Assembly (NCBI RefSeq): GCF_002920635.1
Contig: NZ_PQSR01000057.1
Location: 1-50,569, forward strand
DNA: 50,569 bases
Direction of reading: 5' to 3'
DNA from: Streptomyces sp. Ru72
GTDB lineage: Bacteria > Actinomycetota > Actinomycetes > Streptomycetales > Streptomycetaceae
The notes below the pieces were generated by a model. That model saw nothing but the letters and a program-made list of their open reading frames with translations. It had not been told where the DNA came from and did no database searches. Each line of letters opens with the position of its first letter. Position 1 is the stretch's first letter. Made by a program: the position numbers and the translations under genes. Shown here piece after piece: positions 8,904 to 17,719 of the stretch.

Positions 8904-9129
8904 GGCCGCGCCGGCTGAGCTCCGCGTCCGGCTGAAGGGCACGCCATATGCGGAGCCCCGGCCGGTCAACGGCCGGGAGGCCGGTACCGACACGGCGGAA
9001 CTGCGCCGCCTCACCGCCCACCGGGCCGACGGCTGGGGCCGGCGAGCCCACGAGGCCGTGATCCACGTCGCCTCGGCCGCCCGGAAGCGCTCAGGACGAA
9101 CATCCAGGGCCTGGGTGAGCACCTTCTGA
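8869..9129 (+). CDS. small hypothetical protein overlapping the MFS gene
   Basis: 86 residues, no family recognised. The GTG start at 8869 has AGGAG at ideal spacing and overlaps the last 35 bases of the MFS gene in another frame. Third codon positions are almost all G or C for the first ~70 codons, as in real Streptomyces genes, then become less biased over the last dozen codons, which hints at a damaged 3' end. It may be a small partner of the exporter or a remnant. Confidence 0.45.
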   Translation: MPSGAPVIAVSEAAPAELRVRLKGTPYAEPRPVNGREAGTDTAELRRLTAHRADGWGRRAHEAVIHVASAARKRSGRTSRAWVSTF

Positions 9130-9154
9130 CGAGTTTGCGGCGTACCGTGCCCGC

Positions 9155-9505
9155 ATGGAGCAGCGAGAAATCATGCAGCGGGTCGTCGGCATCCTGACCG
9201 AGGCGCTGGAGATGCGACGGCAAGCCCGCGAGAACCGCGACGGTGACGTCACACAGAGTGAAACGGTCTCCGCGTTGCTCGAGGAGATGCTGCCGCGCAT
9301 CGAGCTGCGCGCCGATGCGAGCGCCCACGAGGTGGCGACCGCCGTGAGCGAGCAGCTGGGGCCGGCCATCGTGCAGATCGCATCGGCGTTCGCGCTCGCC
9401 TTCGTCCAGCTCGCCGAGATCCACGACGGCGGGCGCACCGACGTCTCTGCTGCGGACGTTCTGCAGTCGATCTCCCTGCACTTCGAGACCGAGGCAGGAC
9501 AGTAG
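9155..9505 (+). CDS. conserved-looking hypothetical protein
   Basis: 116 residues, strongly charged and predicted helical: MEQREIMQRVVGILTEALEMRRQ and VSALLEEMLPRIELRADASAHEVATAVSEQLGPAIVQIASAFALAF. No signal peptide; one moderately hydrophobic stretch. There is no Shine-Dalgarno, but TACCGT lies at 9143-9148, six bases before ATG 9155, so the mRNA may be leaderless. I recognise no domain and assign no function. Confidence 0.6.
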   Translation: MEQREIMQRVVGILTEALEMRRQARENRDGDVTQSETVSALLEEMLPRIELRADASAHEVATAVSEQLGPAIVQIASAFALAFVQLAEIHDGGRTDVSAADVLQSISLHFETEAGQ

Positions 9506-9588
9506 GACGGTCGCGATGCGGACGTGGGTCCCGGGGCCGGTGCCGGTGCCGGCGAGGCCCACCGCCCACCGATGCTTCGCCCAGTCGA

Positions 9589-9613
9589 GCCGGGGCCGCG
9601 TCCGGGCCCCGGC
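9589..9613. terminator. hairpin between convergent genes
   Basis: Nine-base stem GCCGGGGCC (9589-9597) pairing with GGCCCCGGC (9605-9613) around a 7-base loop. It lies between the convergent ends of the hypothetical gene at 9505 and the penicillin-binding protein at 9701 and may stop transcription from either side; no U-tract. Confidence 0.4.
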
Positions 9614-9700
9614 CGCACCCGTGTCCTCCCACGACCCCCGCCCCCTCGGGGGCTCCGAGACCGCGGGTCGCCGTTCGGTGAGCGCCGGCGGCTGCCTCCG

Positions 9701-11917
9701 CTACCTCCGCTTTCCGCCGTTCGGGCCGTGAAGCCGGGGAGGGCGCAGGCTCGTACGGGGTTCGGGGGTGTTGCCGCTGCCGCCGGGGGTGGTGGAGGCG
9801 CCGGGCTTGGGAGTCCGCGGCTTGTCCGCAGCGAGTCGGACGGTGGGCAGCGGGGGCGAGACCGTGCCGGCGAGAGCGCCGGTCATGGCGTCGCGCCAGA
9901 TCGGGCCGGGGGTGTCGGCGCCGAAGACCTCCTTGTGGAACACGCCGCCGATGGTGATGTTCGTCATCGGGACGTTGTGGGACGGGCCGCCGACCCAGAC
10001 CGCGCCGGCCAGGTTCGAGGTGTAGCCGACGAACCACGCGGCATAACGGCTGTCGGTCGTACCGGTCTTGCCCGCGCTGTCGCGGTCCTTCAGGCCTGCC
10101 TGCTGCCCGGTACCGTCCTCGACCACGCCTTTGAGGAGCGTGTTGATGGTCGCGGCGGTCTTCGGGGACATCGCTTGGCCGCATGAGGTCTGGGGTACCG
10201 GCAGCGACTTGCCGCTCGCGTCGGTGATCGATTCGATGGCCGTCGGCGTGCAGTAGACGCCGTTGTCGGCGAAGGCGGCGTAGGCGGAGGCCATGGTCAG
10301 CGGGCTCACCAGTTGGGTGCCCAGCGTGATGGAGGGCAGCTGCTGAAGCGGGGCGCCGTTCGCCTGGTGCACACCGAGCTTCTGCTCCATCTGGACCACT
10401 GGGCAGATACCGATGTCGCCGATGAGCTGGACGAAGTAGGTGTTGACCGACAGCGCCATCGCCTTGCTCATGTTCATCGGGCCGACTTCCGACCTGTCCT
10501 CGTTCGACAGCGGTGGGTCGGTGGGATTGCGCACCCACGGTTTGCCGCAGGTGCTGACCGGACTCGGATAGTCCATCGAATACGGGGCCGGCAGTACGGT
10601 GTCGGGGTCGGTACCGCCGTCGATCGCCGCCGCAGCGGTGATCGGTTTGAACGTCGAACCCGACTGGAAGCCGGTTCCGCCGCCCATGTCGTGGTCGACG
10701 CTGAGGTTGATCTGCGTCTCGTCCGTTCCGAAGCCGTACGGACGCGACTGGCCCATCGCGAGGATCTTGCCGGTGCCGGGCTGGACGAGGGTGACGGCGG
10801 TGGCGACGGGGTCGGTCTTGTAGACGTGCTGGGTGATGGAGGCCTGGACGGCGTCCTGGTCCTTCGGGTCCAGGGTGGTCTTGATGGTCAGTCCGCCGGT
10901 GTTCCAGCGCCGGGCTCTGTCTTGTGCGGTCTTGCCGAAGACGGGGCTGTTCAGGAAGACCTCGCGGACGTAGTCGCAGAAGAAGGCGGCGCCGCGCACG
11001 GCGGTGATGCAGCCGTTCCTGGGGGCGGTGGGCTTCAGTCCGAGGGGCTGCCGCTCGGCGCTGTCGGCCTGCACCTGGGTGATGTCGTGCACGTCGGCCA
11101 TGCGCTGCAGGACCGTGTCGCGACGGGCGCGGGCGGCCCGGGGGTGCTGGATGGGGTCGTACAGCGTGGTCCCGTTCACGACGCCGGCCAGGAGAGCGGC
11201 CTGCGGCAGCGTGAGGTCCTTGGCGTGTGTGCTGAAGTAGCGCTCGGAGGCGGCCTCGATACCGAATGACTGCTCACCGAAGGGCACGATGTTGAGGTAG
11301 TTCTGCAGGATCTTTTTCTTACCGAGTTCCTTCTCGACCCGGATCGCGTACTTGAGTTCCTGGATCTTGCGGCCGAGGGTGGGCGAGGTGGCCTGGGCCA
11401 CGGCGTTCGGGTCGTCACCCGCCTCTTCGACGAGGACGTTCTTCACGTACTGCTGGGTCAGCGTGGAGGCGCCCTGCTCGGCGCTGCCGGCCTGCGTGTC
11501 CCTGACGACCGCGCGGATCACGCCTTTGGGGTCGATGGGGCCGTGCTGCCAGAAGCGGGCGTCCTCGATGGCGACGATGGCCTTCTGCATGACCGGGCTG
11601 ACCTGGCTGAGCGGGACCACGGTGCGGTCGCGGGAGTAGACCGTAGCGATGAGGTCGCCGTCGGCGTCCAGGATGTGTGAAGCCTGGCTCAGCGGCGGAC
11701 GCTTGAGGTCGCCCGGCAGGTCGGCGAAACCGGTCGCGGCGCCCTTCGCGGACAGGCCGATCGCGCCGGTGGCCGGCAGTGCGACACCGGCCAGCACGAC
11801 TCCGGACAGCGCGCTGATGCCGAGAAACTTCAACGCCTGTACGGCCGTCGCTCCCGACGACGTGGCTGACGGCCGCCGCCGCGTGGACCGGGCCCCACCC
11901 GAACGCATGTAACCCAT
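9701..11917 (-). CDS. bifunctional penicillin-binding protein (class A, GT51 plus transpeptidase)
   Basis: 738 residues. A short basic cytoplasmic tail is followed by one membrane helix (about 28-52). The glycosyltransferase 51 domain carries the catalytic-glutamate motif EDARFW (118-123), GASTLTQQYVKN (149-160) and RKIQELKYAIRVEKELGKKKILQNYLN. The transpeptidase domain has STFK (nucleophile S421, K424), SVN (490-492) and KTGTT (617-621). It polymerises lipid II into glycan strands and cross-links the peptides outside the membrane. The C-terminus is a Pro/Thr/Gly-rich tail. ATG 11917 lacks a clear ribosome site and ATG 11908 is an alternative. Streptomyces encode several class A PBPs; which one this is cannot be told here. 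Confidence 0.95.
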   Translation of the reverse strand: MGYMRSGGARSTRRRPSATSSGATAVQALKFLGISALSGVVLAGVALPATGAIGLSAKGAATGFADLPGDLKRPPLSQASHILDADGDLIATVYSRDRTVVPLSQVSPVMQKAIVAIEDARFWQHGPIDPKGVIRAVVRDTQAGSAEQGASTLTQQYVKNVLVEEAGDDPNAVAQATSPTLGRKIQELKYAIRVEKELGKKKILQNYLNIVPFGEQSFGIEAASERYFSTHAKDLTLPQAALLAGVVNGTTLYDPIQHPRAARARRDTVLQRMADVHDITQVQADSAERQPLGLKPTAPRNGCITAVRGAAFFCDYVREVFLNSPVFGKTAQDRARRWNTGGLTIKTTLDPKDQDAVQASITQHVYKTDPVATAVTLVQPGTGKILAMGQSRPYGFGTDETQINLSVDHDMGGGTGFQSGSTFKPITAAAAIDGGTDPDTVLPAPYSMDYPSPVSTCGKPWVRNPTDPPLSNEDRSEVGPMNMSKAMALSVNTYFVQLIGDIGICPVVQMEQKLGVHQANGAPLQQLPSITLGTQLVSPLTMASAYAAFADNGVYCTPTAIESITDASGKSLPVPQTSCGQAMSPKTAATINTLLKGVVEDGTGQQAGLKDRDSAGKTGTTDSRYAAWFVGYTSNLAGAVWVGGPSHNVPMTNITIGGVFHKEVFGADTPGPIWRDAMTGALAGTVSPPLPTVRLAADKPRTPKPGASTTPGGSGNTPEPRTSLRPPRLHGPNGGKRR

Positions 11918-12337
11918 GCGGGGCAGGGTACGACGCGATTCTGTGGCGCACTCCCGCTGCCTGCCCTGTGCGGCGAGGGCTCAGCGGGGCGGCGGCCCGC
12001 GATTGCCACCCTCGTCGAACGCGGCTACCGCTGGGAAGGCCAGGTTGCTCGCCCGTACGATCCCCCGGCACTCGTGGAGAAGCATCGTGAAGGAGTCGCC
12101 GTGCCCAGAGCGACGCCCCCACCTGGCGGCCGGGCGACGAGACGTCGAGTCTGACACTGAGCGCTCCGGCGCTGACCGTCCCGGTGCGGACGTCATGGCG
12201 CGAGGTATCCCGACTCAGGTCACCGGGGCGCCTGGCGATCAGCTCGGTTCCTCGCGGTTGTCGTGCAACCTACTGCTCTGTTCGGGCGTGGCAAGACGTG
12301 AGGGCACCGCCCCTCGATACCGTGAGTGGAGGGGGCA
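11918..12337. other. intergenic stretch between divergent PBP and sigma-factor genes
   Basis: About 420 bp holding both divergent promoters. I see no gene with a plausible ribosome site and no convincing promoter hexamers. Confidence 0.4.
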
Positions 12338-12943
12338 ATGCGCGACCCACGCGTCTTTGACGATTTCTACGCCTCTGCCGTGCGTCGGCTGACCAGCCAG
12401 ATGTACGCGATGACAGGCAGCCTCGCCGAGGCAGAGGACCTGGTGCAGGAAGCCTTCGCCCGGGCCTGGCAGAACTGGGAGAAGCTGTCCGCCTACGCGG
12501 ACCCTGAGGCCTGGGTGCGTTCGGTGGCCTGCCGGATCCGGGTGAGCGTCTGGCGGAAGACGGTCAACCGGCTCACGGCCCACCACCGCCACGGCCTACA
12601 CGCCGAGGTTCCCGATGTCAGCCCCGACTACGTGGCGATCGTCGCGGCGTTGCGGCGCATCCCCTATGAGCAGCGGCGGGCGATCGTGCTGCATCACCTG
12701 GTCGGCTTGTCCGTCGAGGAGACAGCCCGTGAAACCGGCGCGGCGCCGGGCACGGTCAAGGCCCGGCTCGCGCGTGGACGCCAGGCGATGGCGCCGCATC
12801 TGTCCGACGGCGTGGGCGACCGCACGTCCGCAGCCGCGCGTCCGGCGGGCTTGCGGCTGGCAGTCGCCGGGCCCGGCATCGCTTCCGCAGTCGAGGCCGA
12901 CGTGCCCGGCTCCACCGACCAGGAGGTGCACCACCATGACTGA
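12338..12943 (+). CDS. ECF RNA polymerase sigma factor (SigE-like)
   Basis: 201 residues from ATG 12338, preceded by GGAGGGGG; a GTG at 12326 is in frame but sits inside that ribosome site. Region 2: FDDFYASAVRRLTSQMYAMTGSLAEAEDLVQEAFARAWQNW. Region 4: ALRRIPYEQRRAIVLHHLVGLSVEETARETGAAPGTVKARLARGRQAM, a standard helix-turn-helix. It redirects RNA polymerase to its own promoters upon an envelope or stress signal. It overlaps the next gene by 8 bases (ATGACTGA), which implies translational coupling and a partner role for that membrane protein as anti-sigma factor. The ~45-residue tail after region 4 is low-complexity. Confidence 0.92.
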   Translation: MRDPRVFDDFYASAVRRLTSQMYAMTGSLAEAEDLVQEAFARAWQNWEKLSAYADPEAWVRSVACRIRVSVWRKTVNRLTAHHRHGLHAEVPDVSPDYVAIVAALRRIPYEQRRAIVLHHLVGLSVEETARETGAAPGTVKARLARGRQAMAPHLSDGVGDRTSAAARPAGLRLAVAGPGIASAVEADVPGSTDQEVHHHD

Positions 12944-13625
12944 AGACTTCGAGGCCATCCTCAAAGACGGCTCGGAGGAGCTTGCCCGGGGGACCAGTCC
13001 CCGGCCCGCCGCAGCCGTCCGGGCCCGCGGCGACGCACTGCGGCGGCGCCACCGGGCCACCACCGCCGCACTGACCGTTGCCCTGGTCGCCGCCGTCGGG
13101 GGCGGTGCCTTCGCCGTCGCCGGCACCTCCCGCCAGGCCTCCCCGCCCGAGGCGGTCGTAAGCCCGGCCACGCAGAACGCGCCCACGTCCCCACCCGCAA
13201 CGGCCCCGAAGACTCCCAGCGCGACACCGGACCCGGCGACCGCGCCCGTGCGGCCGCCGTCTTCGTCATGCCGTTCCCTGGTGGTACCGGACCAGGTCAA
13301 GGACGCGGTGACGGCGGCGTACCGACGGTCGCAGCCCGGACTGGTGCACATCGCCCCTGTCAAGGGCAGGTTCTACTACGGTGCGTGCGGCAACGTCTTC
13401 TACGCGGGAGCGTCCTTCACGCCGACGGCCGGTGCCGCGGAGAACGAGATGGTGCAGTTGCAGGATGACGGGGCCGCCGAGAAGTACTTCACCAAAGCCC
13501 CAGACGGCGATTGGACCTATGCGTCCAGCGACGGGTTCCCGCGCAGTCCGCGAGGCTGCGCGGCCGTTTCGGAGATCCCGGCAGCGCTTGCCGCATTGTG
13601 GGGCGACTGCCTGTCCCGGCCCTGA
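12936..13625 (+). CDS. putative membrane anti-sigma factor
   Basis: 229 residues from ATG 12936 (ribosome site AGGAGG). Layout: ~42-residue cytoplasmic N-terminus (MTEDFEAILKDGSEELARG), one membrane helix (about 43-63), a Pro/Thr/Ala-rich linker, and an extracellular domain with three cysteines (CRSLVV, YGACGNVFYAG, RGCAAVSE). It has no zinc-binding HxxxCxxC anti-sigma motif in the N-terminus. The overlap with the sigma-factor stop codon and the topology make it the likely partner holding that sigma factor at the membrane; this is inference from arrangement, not from a recognised family. Confidence 0.75.
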   Translation: MTEDFEAILKDGSEELARGTSPRPAAAVRARGDALRRRHRATTAALTVALVAAVGGGAFAVAGTSRQASPPEAVVSPATQNAPTSPPATAPKTPSATPDPATAPVRPPSSSCRSLVVPDQVKDAVTAAYRRSQPGLVHIAPVKGRFYYGACGNVFYAGASFTPTAGAAENEMVQLQDDGAAEKYFTKAPDGDWTYASSDGFPRSPRGCAAVSEIPAALAALWGDCLSRP

Positions 13626-13882
13626 AACAGGTCGACGACCGCGTCGTGGGGCTCGTGGGCATCCCCAAGTCCGATATCCGATATCACGACGGTTGACGAC
13701 CGGCTGAACGGGCACCGGTCATCGTCGCCATGACCTGCTCCTGGTGGCATCCGCGTGGCATCACCGCCGCGCGGGTGGCCGGCGACCGGGCGCGGCCACA
13801 TCCGGCCGGAGGCCGACGCAAGACACCTGGGGGCAGACGTGTCCAGGGGTGAACCATAGTTTCGGGAAAATGCACGGGCATC

Positions 13883-14224
13883 TTGACATGTTCGACGCCG
13901 CACATACTTTTCCGACTCCTGGGATCGAGTGCTCTCATAGCGCTCACGGGAGCCTGCTCGTCCACTCACCCCTCCACCCCCACGCAGAGCTCCCCCTCGG
14001 TGCCGAGACGTGCAGCAGTCGCGTCCACGCCCGTCACGAGAGAGCCGTCCGCTCCCCGAAACCGGAACGGCCGGCACCGCGGGAACTGCGGGGCTGTCCC
14101 CATACCGGCCGTGAGGTGTGCCCCCTGCACCTCTCCGGCCGCCCGACACCTTCGGCACTGGCACCGGCACCGGCACCGGCACCGGCAGACAATTGACTTA
14201 CGTCACGTCCCTCGCAGTCCGTAG
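13883..14224 (+). CDS. possible small lipoprotein or lipoprotein remnant
   Basis: A TTG start at 13883 opens a 113-codon frame whose first 27 residues look like an export signal: MTCSTPHILFRLLGSSALIA followed by LTGACSST, with a cysteine after the hydrophobic core. The residue at -3 of that cysteine is threonine, which is off the lipobox consensus. After about residue 70 the sequence becomes Arg/His-rich because it reads through a GCACCG repeat, so the C-terminus is not convincing. No strong ribosome site. Could be a decayed lipoprotein gene. Confidence 0.25.
   Translation: MTCSTPHILFRLLGSSALIALTGACSSTHPSTPTQSSPSVPRRAAVASTPVTREPSAPRNRNGRHRGNCGAVPIPAVRCAPCTSPAARHLRHWHRHRHRHRQTIDLRHVPRSP
14161..14184. 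repeat. GCACCG hexanucleotide microrepeat
   Basis: Four perfect GCACCG units with further partial units on both sides (about 14154-14189). A related short GGTGCC run occurs near 9538-9552. Probably simple slippage sequence. Confidence 0.8.
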
Positions 14225-14408
14225 GACATGTCCCGGCGTCCCTCTGTGCGGCCGCGAGCCGCACGGATGCCAGGCACTGGCGCGGGAGTTCCGTAGACTG
14301 CCGCGTTCGGAGCCTGCCCTTCGACCGTCAACTGACCGATGTGCGGGTCCCGCCCCCTTGCGAAGAGTGGTGGACGCAGACCTCGTCCCACGGAGGGGAA
14401 CTCCTGTC

Positions 14409-14876
14409 ATGCACCGTGATCAGTCACCACTGCGGCCGCGTTCGGCGCCCGAGCTCGTGCCGTCACTGTTGCTGGACCTCGACCAGATGCTCGACGAATT
14501 CACCCGGCTGCCGATGCGGGCGAAGTTCCGCTTCGACCCCGGCATGCCCGCGGTGATCACGGTCCAGTTCCTGGCGGAACGCGGGCCCAGTCTCATCTGG
14601 CACATCGGCCGTGAACTCCTGCACCGCGGGGTGACGTCGATGAGCGGGTGCGGCGCTGTGCGGATGTGGCCGACCCTCCCCGGAGAGCGGCCCTCGTCGT
14701 GGCTGCTTCTGGAGTCCGAGGAGGTCGAGGCCCTGTTCGAGCTGCCCACCGCGCCACTGACCGAGTGGCTCGACGCCACCTACCGGATCGTCTCGGCCGA
14801 GGCGGAGATGGACGGCCTGAACTGGGACGGGTTCCTCAGGGAACTGCTCGACGAACCGGCAGCGCCGTCCGAATGA
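14409..14876 (+). CDS. SsgA-like sporulation/cell-division protein (SALP)
   Basis: 155 residues from ATG 14409 with GGAGGGGA upstream. The core follows the SsgA/SsgB pattern: LPMRAKFRFDPGMPAVITVQFL, then W-x-I-GRELLHRGV, SGCGAVRMWP and a Ser/Leu-rich strand leading to LFELPTAPLTEWLDATYRIV. SALP proteins are confined to sporulating actinomycetes and help place or activate septation and spore-wall machinery; SsgB recruits FtsZ. The N-terminal extension of ~35 residues (ELVPSLLLDLDQMLDEFTRL) is longer than in SsgB. Which paralog this is cannot be decided from sequence alone. Confidence 0.8.
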   Translation: MHRDQSPLRPRSAPELVPSLLLDLDQMLDEFTRLPMRAKFRFDPGMPAVITVQFLAERGPSLIWHIGRELLHRGVTSMSGCGAVRMWPTLPGERPSSWLLLESEEVEALFELPTAPLTEWLDATYRIVSAEAEMDGLNWDGFLRELLDEPAAPSE

Positions 14877-14918
14877 CCGCCAGTCCGGCCGGGCGGGGCG
14901 GCCCTTGCCCCGCATTGC

Positions 14919-14939
14919 GTCACCCGCCAAAGTGGTGAC
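14919..14939. promoter_or_regulatory. copy 1 of the GTCACC/GGTGAC palindrome (orphan)
   Basis: GTCACC (14919-14924), 9-nt spacer, GGTGAC (14934-14939). It lies 43 bp after the SsgA-like stop codon with no intact gene starting just beyond it, so its gene has been lost or it acts on something not recognised. Confidence 0.65.
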
Positions 14940-15200
14940 GCACAGGGTTGCTGTCGTGGCCCGACGGATGTTCCACGGGCACACGTATGCCGCCACGGGC
15001 GCCCGACGACCACGCTGTGCGGCAAGCCGCGAGTGCGGCGGACGACCTGATCGACGTCACACCACGTCCCCGCGAGTTGAACTCGCCGTACCGATGCACT
15101 CGTTGGACGGGATCAACTCCGGCATCATGCGCGATGCGGGTCCCCTCGGGTGCGCTACCGCGTCGCGTGCCGGTCCACGTTCCGCCCGTACGACACGAAA

Positions 15201-15234
15201 GTCCCGGCCCGCGCCTCGGGGCGCGGGCCGGGAC
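15201..15234 (-). terminator. strong terminator hairpin of the DUF308 gene
   Basis: Fourteen-base perfect stem GTCCCGGCCCGCGC (15201-15214) with its complement (15221-15234) and a 6-base loop; on the minus strand it is followed by TTTC. It follows the DUF308 stop codon at 15258 and also closes the SsgA-like side. Confidence 0.75.
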
Positions 15235-15257
15235 GGCACCGGAAGGTGGTGCTGCGG

Positions 15258-15848
15258 TCAGATGGTCCGGCTGCGCAACTGCCGGGATTTCCAGCCCAGC
15301 AGCAGGGCCTGGAGGATGAACCACACCCCGCCGCCGGTGGCGTACACCGACAGCACGTCGAGTGAGGGATTGTCGCCCGCGGCCTGGATGTTGTAGGAGA
15401 TGCCGACGACGACCGACAGCCCGCCCGAGATCAGGGTCGGCCACTGCTTGCCCAGCGCGGGGCCACGCCGTCGCAGTCCGACGATCACCTGGGCGGCACC
15501 GGAGATGACGGCCCAGGCACCGAACACACGGAGCACCGGGGCCTCGCCGCCCGCGCCGGCGAGGCCGACCGCGATGGCGGCCAGCGCGCTCAGGGCCCCG
15601 TTGAGCACGGTGACCCGGCGCTCGCTACCGTCGGGAACGGCTCGGTAGTCGATCAGCGAGGACACCGCGTCGATCAGCGGATAGACGACGAGAAGCGTGA
15701 TCGCCACGGCGTCGACGTGTTCATGGGCTCCGGCGAACGCCAGGGCCCACGCCACGGCAAGGACGCCGCGGCCCAGGTACAGCCTCAGCAGGGAGGAGCG
15801 CTCGCCCGTCATCGCCGGGCTCGAAGGCGTCGCTGTCTGAGTGCTCAT
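15258..15848 (-). CDS. DUF308-like integral membrane protein
   Basis: 196 residues from ATG 15848 (AAAGG upstream). A short cytoplasmic N-terminus is followed by about six hydrophobic helices (LGRGVLAVAWALAFAG, VAITLLVVYPLIDAVSSLI, ALSALAAIAVGLAG, VLRVFGAWAVISGAAQVIVGL, TLISGGLSVVVGISYNI, VYATGGGVWFILQALLLGW). The paired-helix pattern with a conserved W-x-ISG-A-Q-x-I-x-G segment is that of the DUF308/HdeD-like membrane family, whose function is not established. It lies directly downstream of the tannase on the same strand start-to-end order (tannase ends at 15895, start of this gene 15848 on the same strand), so the two may be co-transcribed. Confidence 0.75.
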   Translation of the reverse strand: MSTQTATPSSPAMTGERSSLLRLYLGRGVLAVAWALAFAGAHEHVDAVAITLLVVYPLIDAVSSLIDYRAVPDGSERRVTVLNGALSALAAIAVGLAGAGGEAPVLRVFGAWAVISGAAQVIVGLRRRGPALGKQWPTLISGGLSVVVGISYNIQAAGDNPSLDVLSVYATGGGVWFILQALLLGWKSRQLRSRTI

Positions 15849-15894
15849 GATGGTTCGCCTTTCTCAGGTCGGTGAATCGTCGGCGGTCGGGCGG

Positions 15895-17514
15895 TCAGGG
15901 CCGGGAGGGGGAGACGCAGCGGAAGCTGGAGGCGTCGGCCGGGTCGCCGTGGCCCTTGTACCGGGACGCCGACGGGTAGCTGCACAGCTCACGCGTGACC
16001 GTCCGACCGTCGGCGTTGATCAGGGTGGCGGGCAGCGTCCTGGGCGCCTTGCCGTGCTCGACCCAGGTGGTCAGCGCGGCGAGGCCGTCGGCCGAGCCGT
16101 CAAGGCCGTTGAGGCCGCAGTGGGCGGTGTTCGGGGCGAGGAAGAGACGGTAGAAGTCGTCGACCCTCTTTGAGTCGCCCATCTCCCGCTCGACCTGCCT
16201 GCGGTACTGCACGGTGCCCTGGGTGGGGATGTACTCGTCGGCCTGGCCGTGCCAGGTCAGCAGCTTGCCGCCGGAGTTGCGGAAGGCGGACAGGTCGGGG
16301 TCGTCCGTGCCGATGACCTTGTCGTACTCGGTCTCGGATTGCTTGAACAGCTGCGCGAACCGGCTGTAAGTGATCTTCGAGAGGTCGAGGGACGGATCCT
16401 TCGCCACCCACAGCCTGACCCAGTCGGCGGGCACCTGGAACGGCGCTCCCTCGACGTTCCCGTTGGCGCCGGGATCGAAAACACCCGCCAGAGCCGCCAG
16501 GTTCGCCCCGATCGGGACGCCGGACCACAGCTTCCCGCCCGACGGCGTGCGCGGACCGTCCCAGATCATGCGCACCACGGCCGCCTCGGCCGCCGTGATG
16601 GTCAGCTCCTCGCCGTTGCACACGACCTTGGTGCCGATCAGCCGGCGCGGGTCGAAGTCGCAGCGGGCCGCATCGCCGACGAGGCCGTCCTTGACGCCGT
16701 CGAGCGAGTCGCAGGCCTTGACGGCGGCGTCGGTGAATGCCTTGAACTCGCAGGGGGTCGGGTAGGTCTTCTCGTTGTTCATGACCACCTGCGGCCACAG
16801 CGTGGCCACCTCGAACTCGTCCCAGTTGATCGCGGGCGCGTCGGCGAGGATGCCGTCGTAGTCGGTCGGGTAGCGCTGGGCCTCCATGTAGCCCTGGCGT
16901 CCGCCGGTGGAGCAGCCGGTGAAGTACGAGTAGGCGGCGCGCCTGCCGTAGACCGCGTCGACGACTTCCTTGCCGACGACCGCCGCCTCATGCTGGGAGC
17001 GGGAGGCGAAGTTCTTCAGCAGGGCGGTGTTGACCTGCCTGTTGCTGTTCAGCGCCCAGCTGGTGTCGAGGGCGTCGCCGACACCGGCGTCCGTGGTGGT
17101 AGCCGCGTAGCCGTTCTTGACAGCGGTGGCCAGACCGACATTGTTGTCCCCGGCGAGGTAGGCGGCGCCGCCGAGTCCCTGGAAGCGGCCGTTCCAGCCG
17201 CTGACGGGCAGCCAGGTCTGCACCTTGGCGTGGTCGCCGTCGCCCGGGTGGGTGAGGGTGACCGTGACCTCGCAGAAGGCCGGGACGCCGGTGACCGTGC
17301 CCTGCAGGACCCCGGTGCCCTGGACGGTGCCGCCCTCCTGGCGCACCGCCGTCACGGACTCCACCTTGGTGCCGGCCGGAGCCCTCACCGACAGCGTGTC
17401 GCAACTGACGTGTGTGGAGGCGGAGTTCCGGGATTCCGCCGATGCGGTCGGGAGGTACACCGCCACAGCCAGCGGCACACCGGCCGTGAGGGCAGTCAGA
17501 AGTCGTCGTCTCAT
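15895..17514 (-). CDS. secreted tannase/feruloyl esterase family protein
   Basis: 539 residues. A Sec signal peptide (MRRRLLTALTAGVPLAVAVYLPTASA) is followed by a mature enzyme with the family motif GCSTGG (nucleophile S202), the acid in WHGQADEYIP (D426) and the histidine in NTAHCG (H465). C201 and C466 form the CS-D-HC arrangement in which a disulfide joins the catalytic serine and histidine neighbours; all pieces are present. The enzyme hydrolyses ester bonds of gallate or hydroxycinnamate esters outside the cell. Length matches the family. A copy of the GTCACC/GGTGAC palindrome lies 185 bp upstream at 17699-17719, the only visible regulatory element. Confidence 0.93.
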   Translation of the reverse strand: MRRRLLTALTAGVPLAVAVYLPTASAESRNSASTHVSCDTLSVRAPAGTKVESVTAVRQEGGTVQGTGVLQGTVTGVPAFCEVTVTLTHPGDGDHAKVQTWLPVSGWNGRFQGLGGAAYLAGDNNVGLATAVKNGYAATTTDAGVGDALDTSWALNSNRQVNTALLKNFASRSQHEAAVVGKEVVDAVYGRRAAYSYFTGCSTGGRQGYMEAQRYPTDYDGILADAPAINWDEFEVATLWPQVVMNNEKTYPTPCEFKAFTDAAVKACDSLDGVKDGLVGDAARCDFDPRRLIGTKVVCNGEELTITAAEAAVVRMIWDGPRTPSGGKLWSGVPIGANLAALAGVFDPGANGNVEGAPFQVPADWVRLWVAKDPSLDLSKITYSRFAQLFKQSETEYDKVIGTDDPDLSAFRNSGGKLLTWHGQADEYIPTQGTVQYRRQVEREMGDSKRVDDFYRLFLAPNTAHCGLNGLDGSADGLAALTTWVEHGKAPRTLPATLINADGRTVTRELCSYPSASRYKGHGDPADASSFRCVSPSRP

Positions 17515-17698
17515 GGGAATCCATCCAAGATGTAGGTGTGTGCCTGGTTAACGCGGCGACACATGTGTATGGCGGATGAGCAGAGCAGCGGCTGGGGCGG
17601 GCGGCGGTCTCATCGCGGACGACGTCCGCGCCCATGCCTCCCTGACCTGGGCGCCACCCGAGACACCTCGGGTTTCACCGAGGACTGATCGGGACCTT

Positions 17699-17719
17699 AT
17701 CACCGGTTAAGGCGGTGAC
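17699..17719. promoter_or_regulatory. copy 2 of the palindrome, upstream of tannase
   Basis: ATCACC (17699-17704), spacer GGTTAAGGC, GGTGAC (17714-17719), followed by GAAAG. It sits 185 bp upstream of the tannase start. The frame of the truncated oxidoreductase runs straight through it, confirming that that C-terminus is not genuine. Confidence 0.75.

Larger units (their letters stand above)
13626..14408. other. long intergenic region before the SsgA-like gene
   Basis: About 780 bp. It holds the doubtful lipoprotein frame at 13883, the hexanucleotide repeat at 14161-14184 and TTGACT at 14193-14198, a possible -35 box on the plus strand. Nothing else is supportable. Confidence 0.4.

Noticed and set aside
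9249..10538. 429-codon minus-strand frame across the PBP gene
   Set aside because: Out-of-frame shadow of the penicillin-binding protein, full of Arg/Pro/His.
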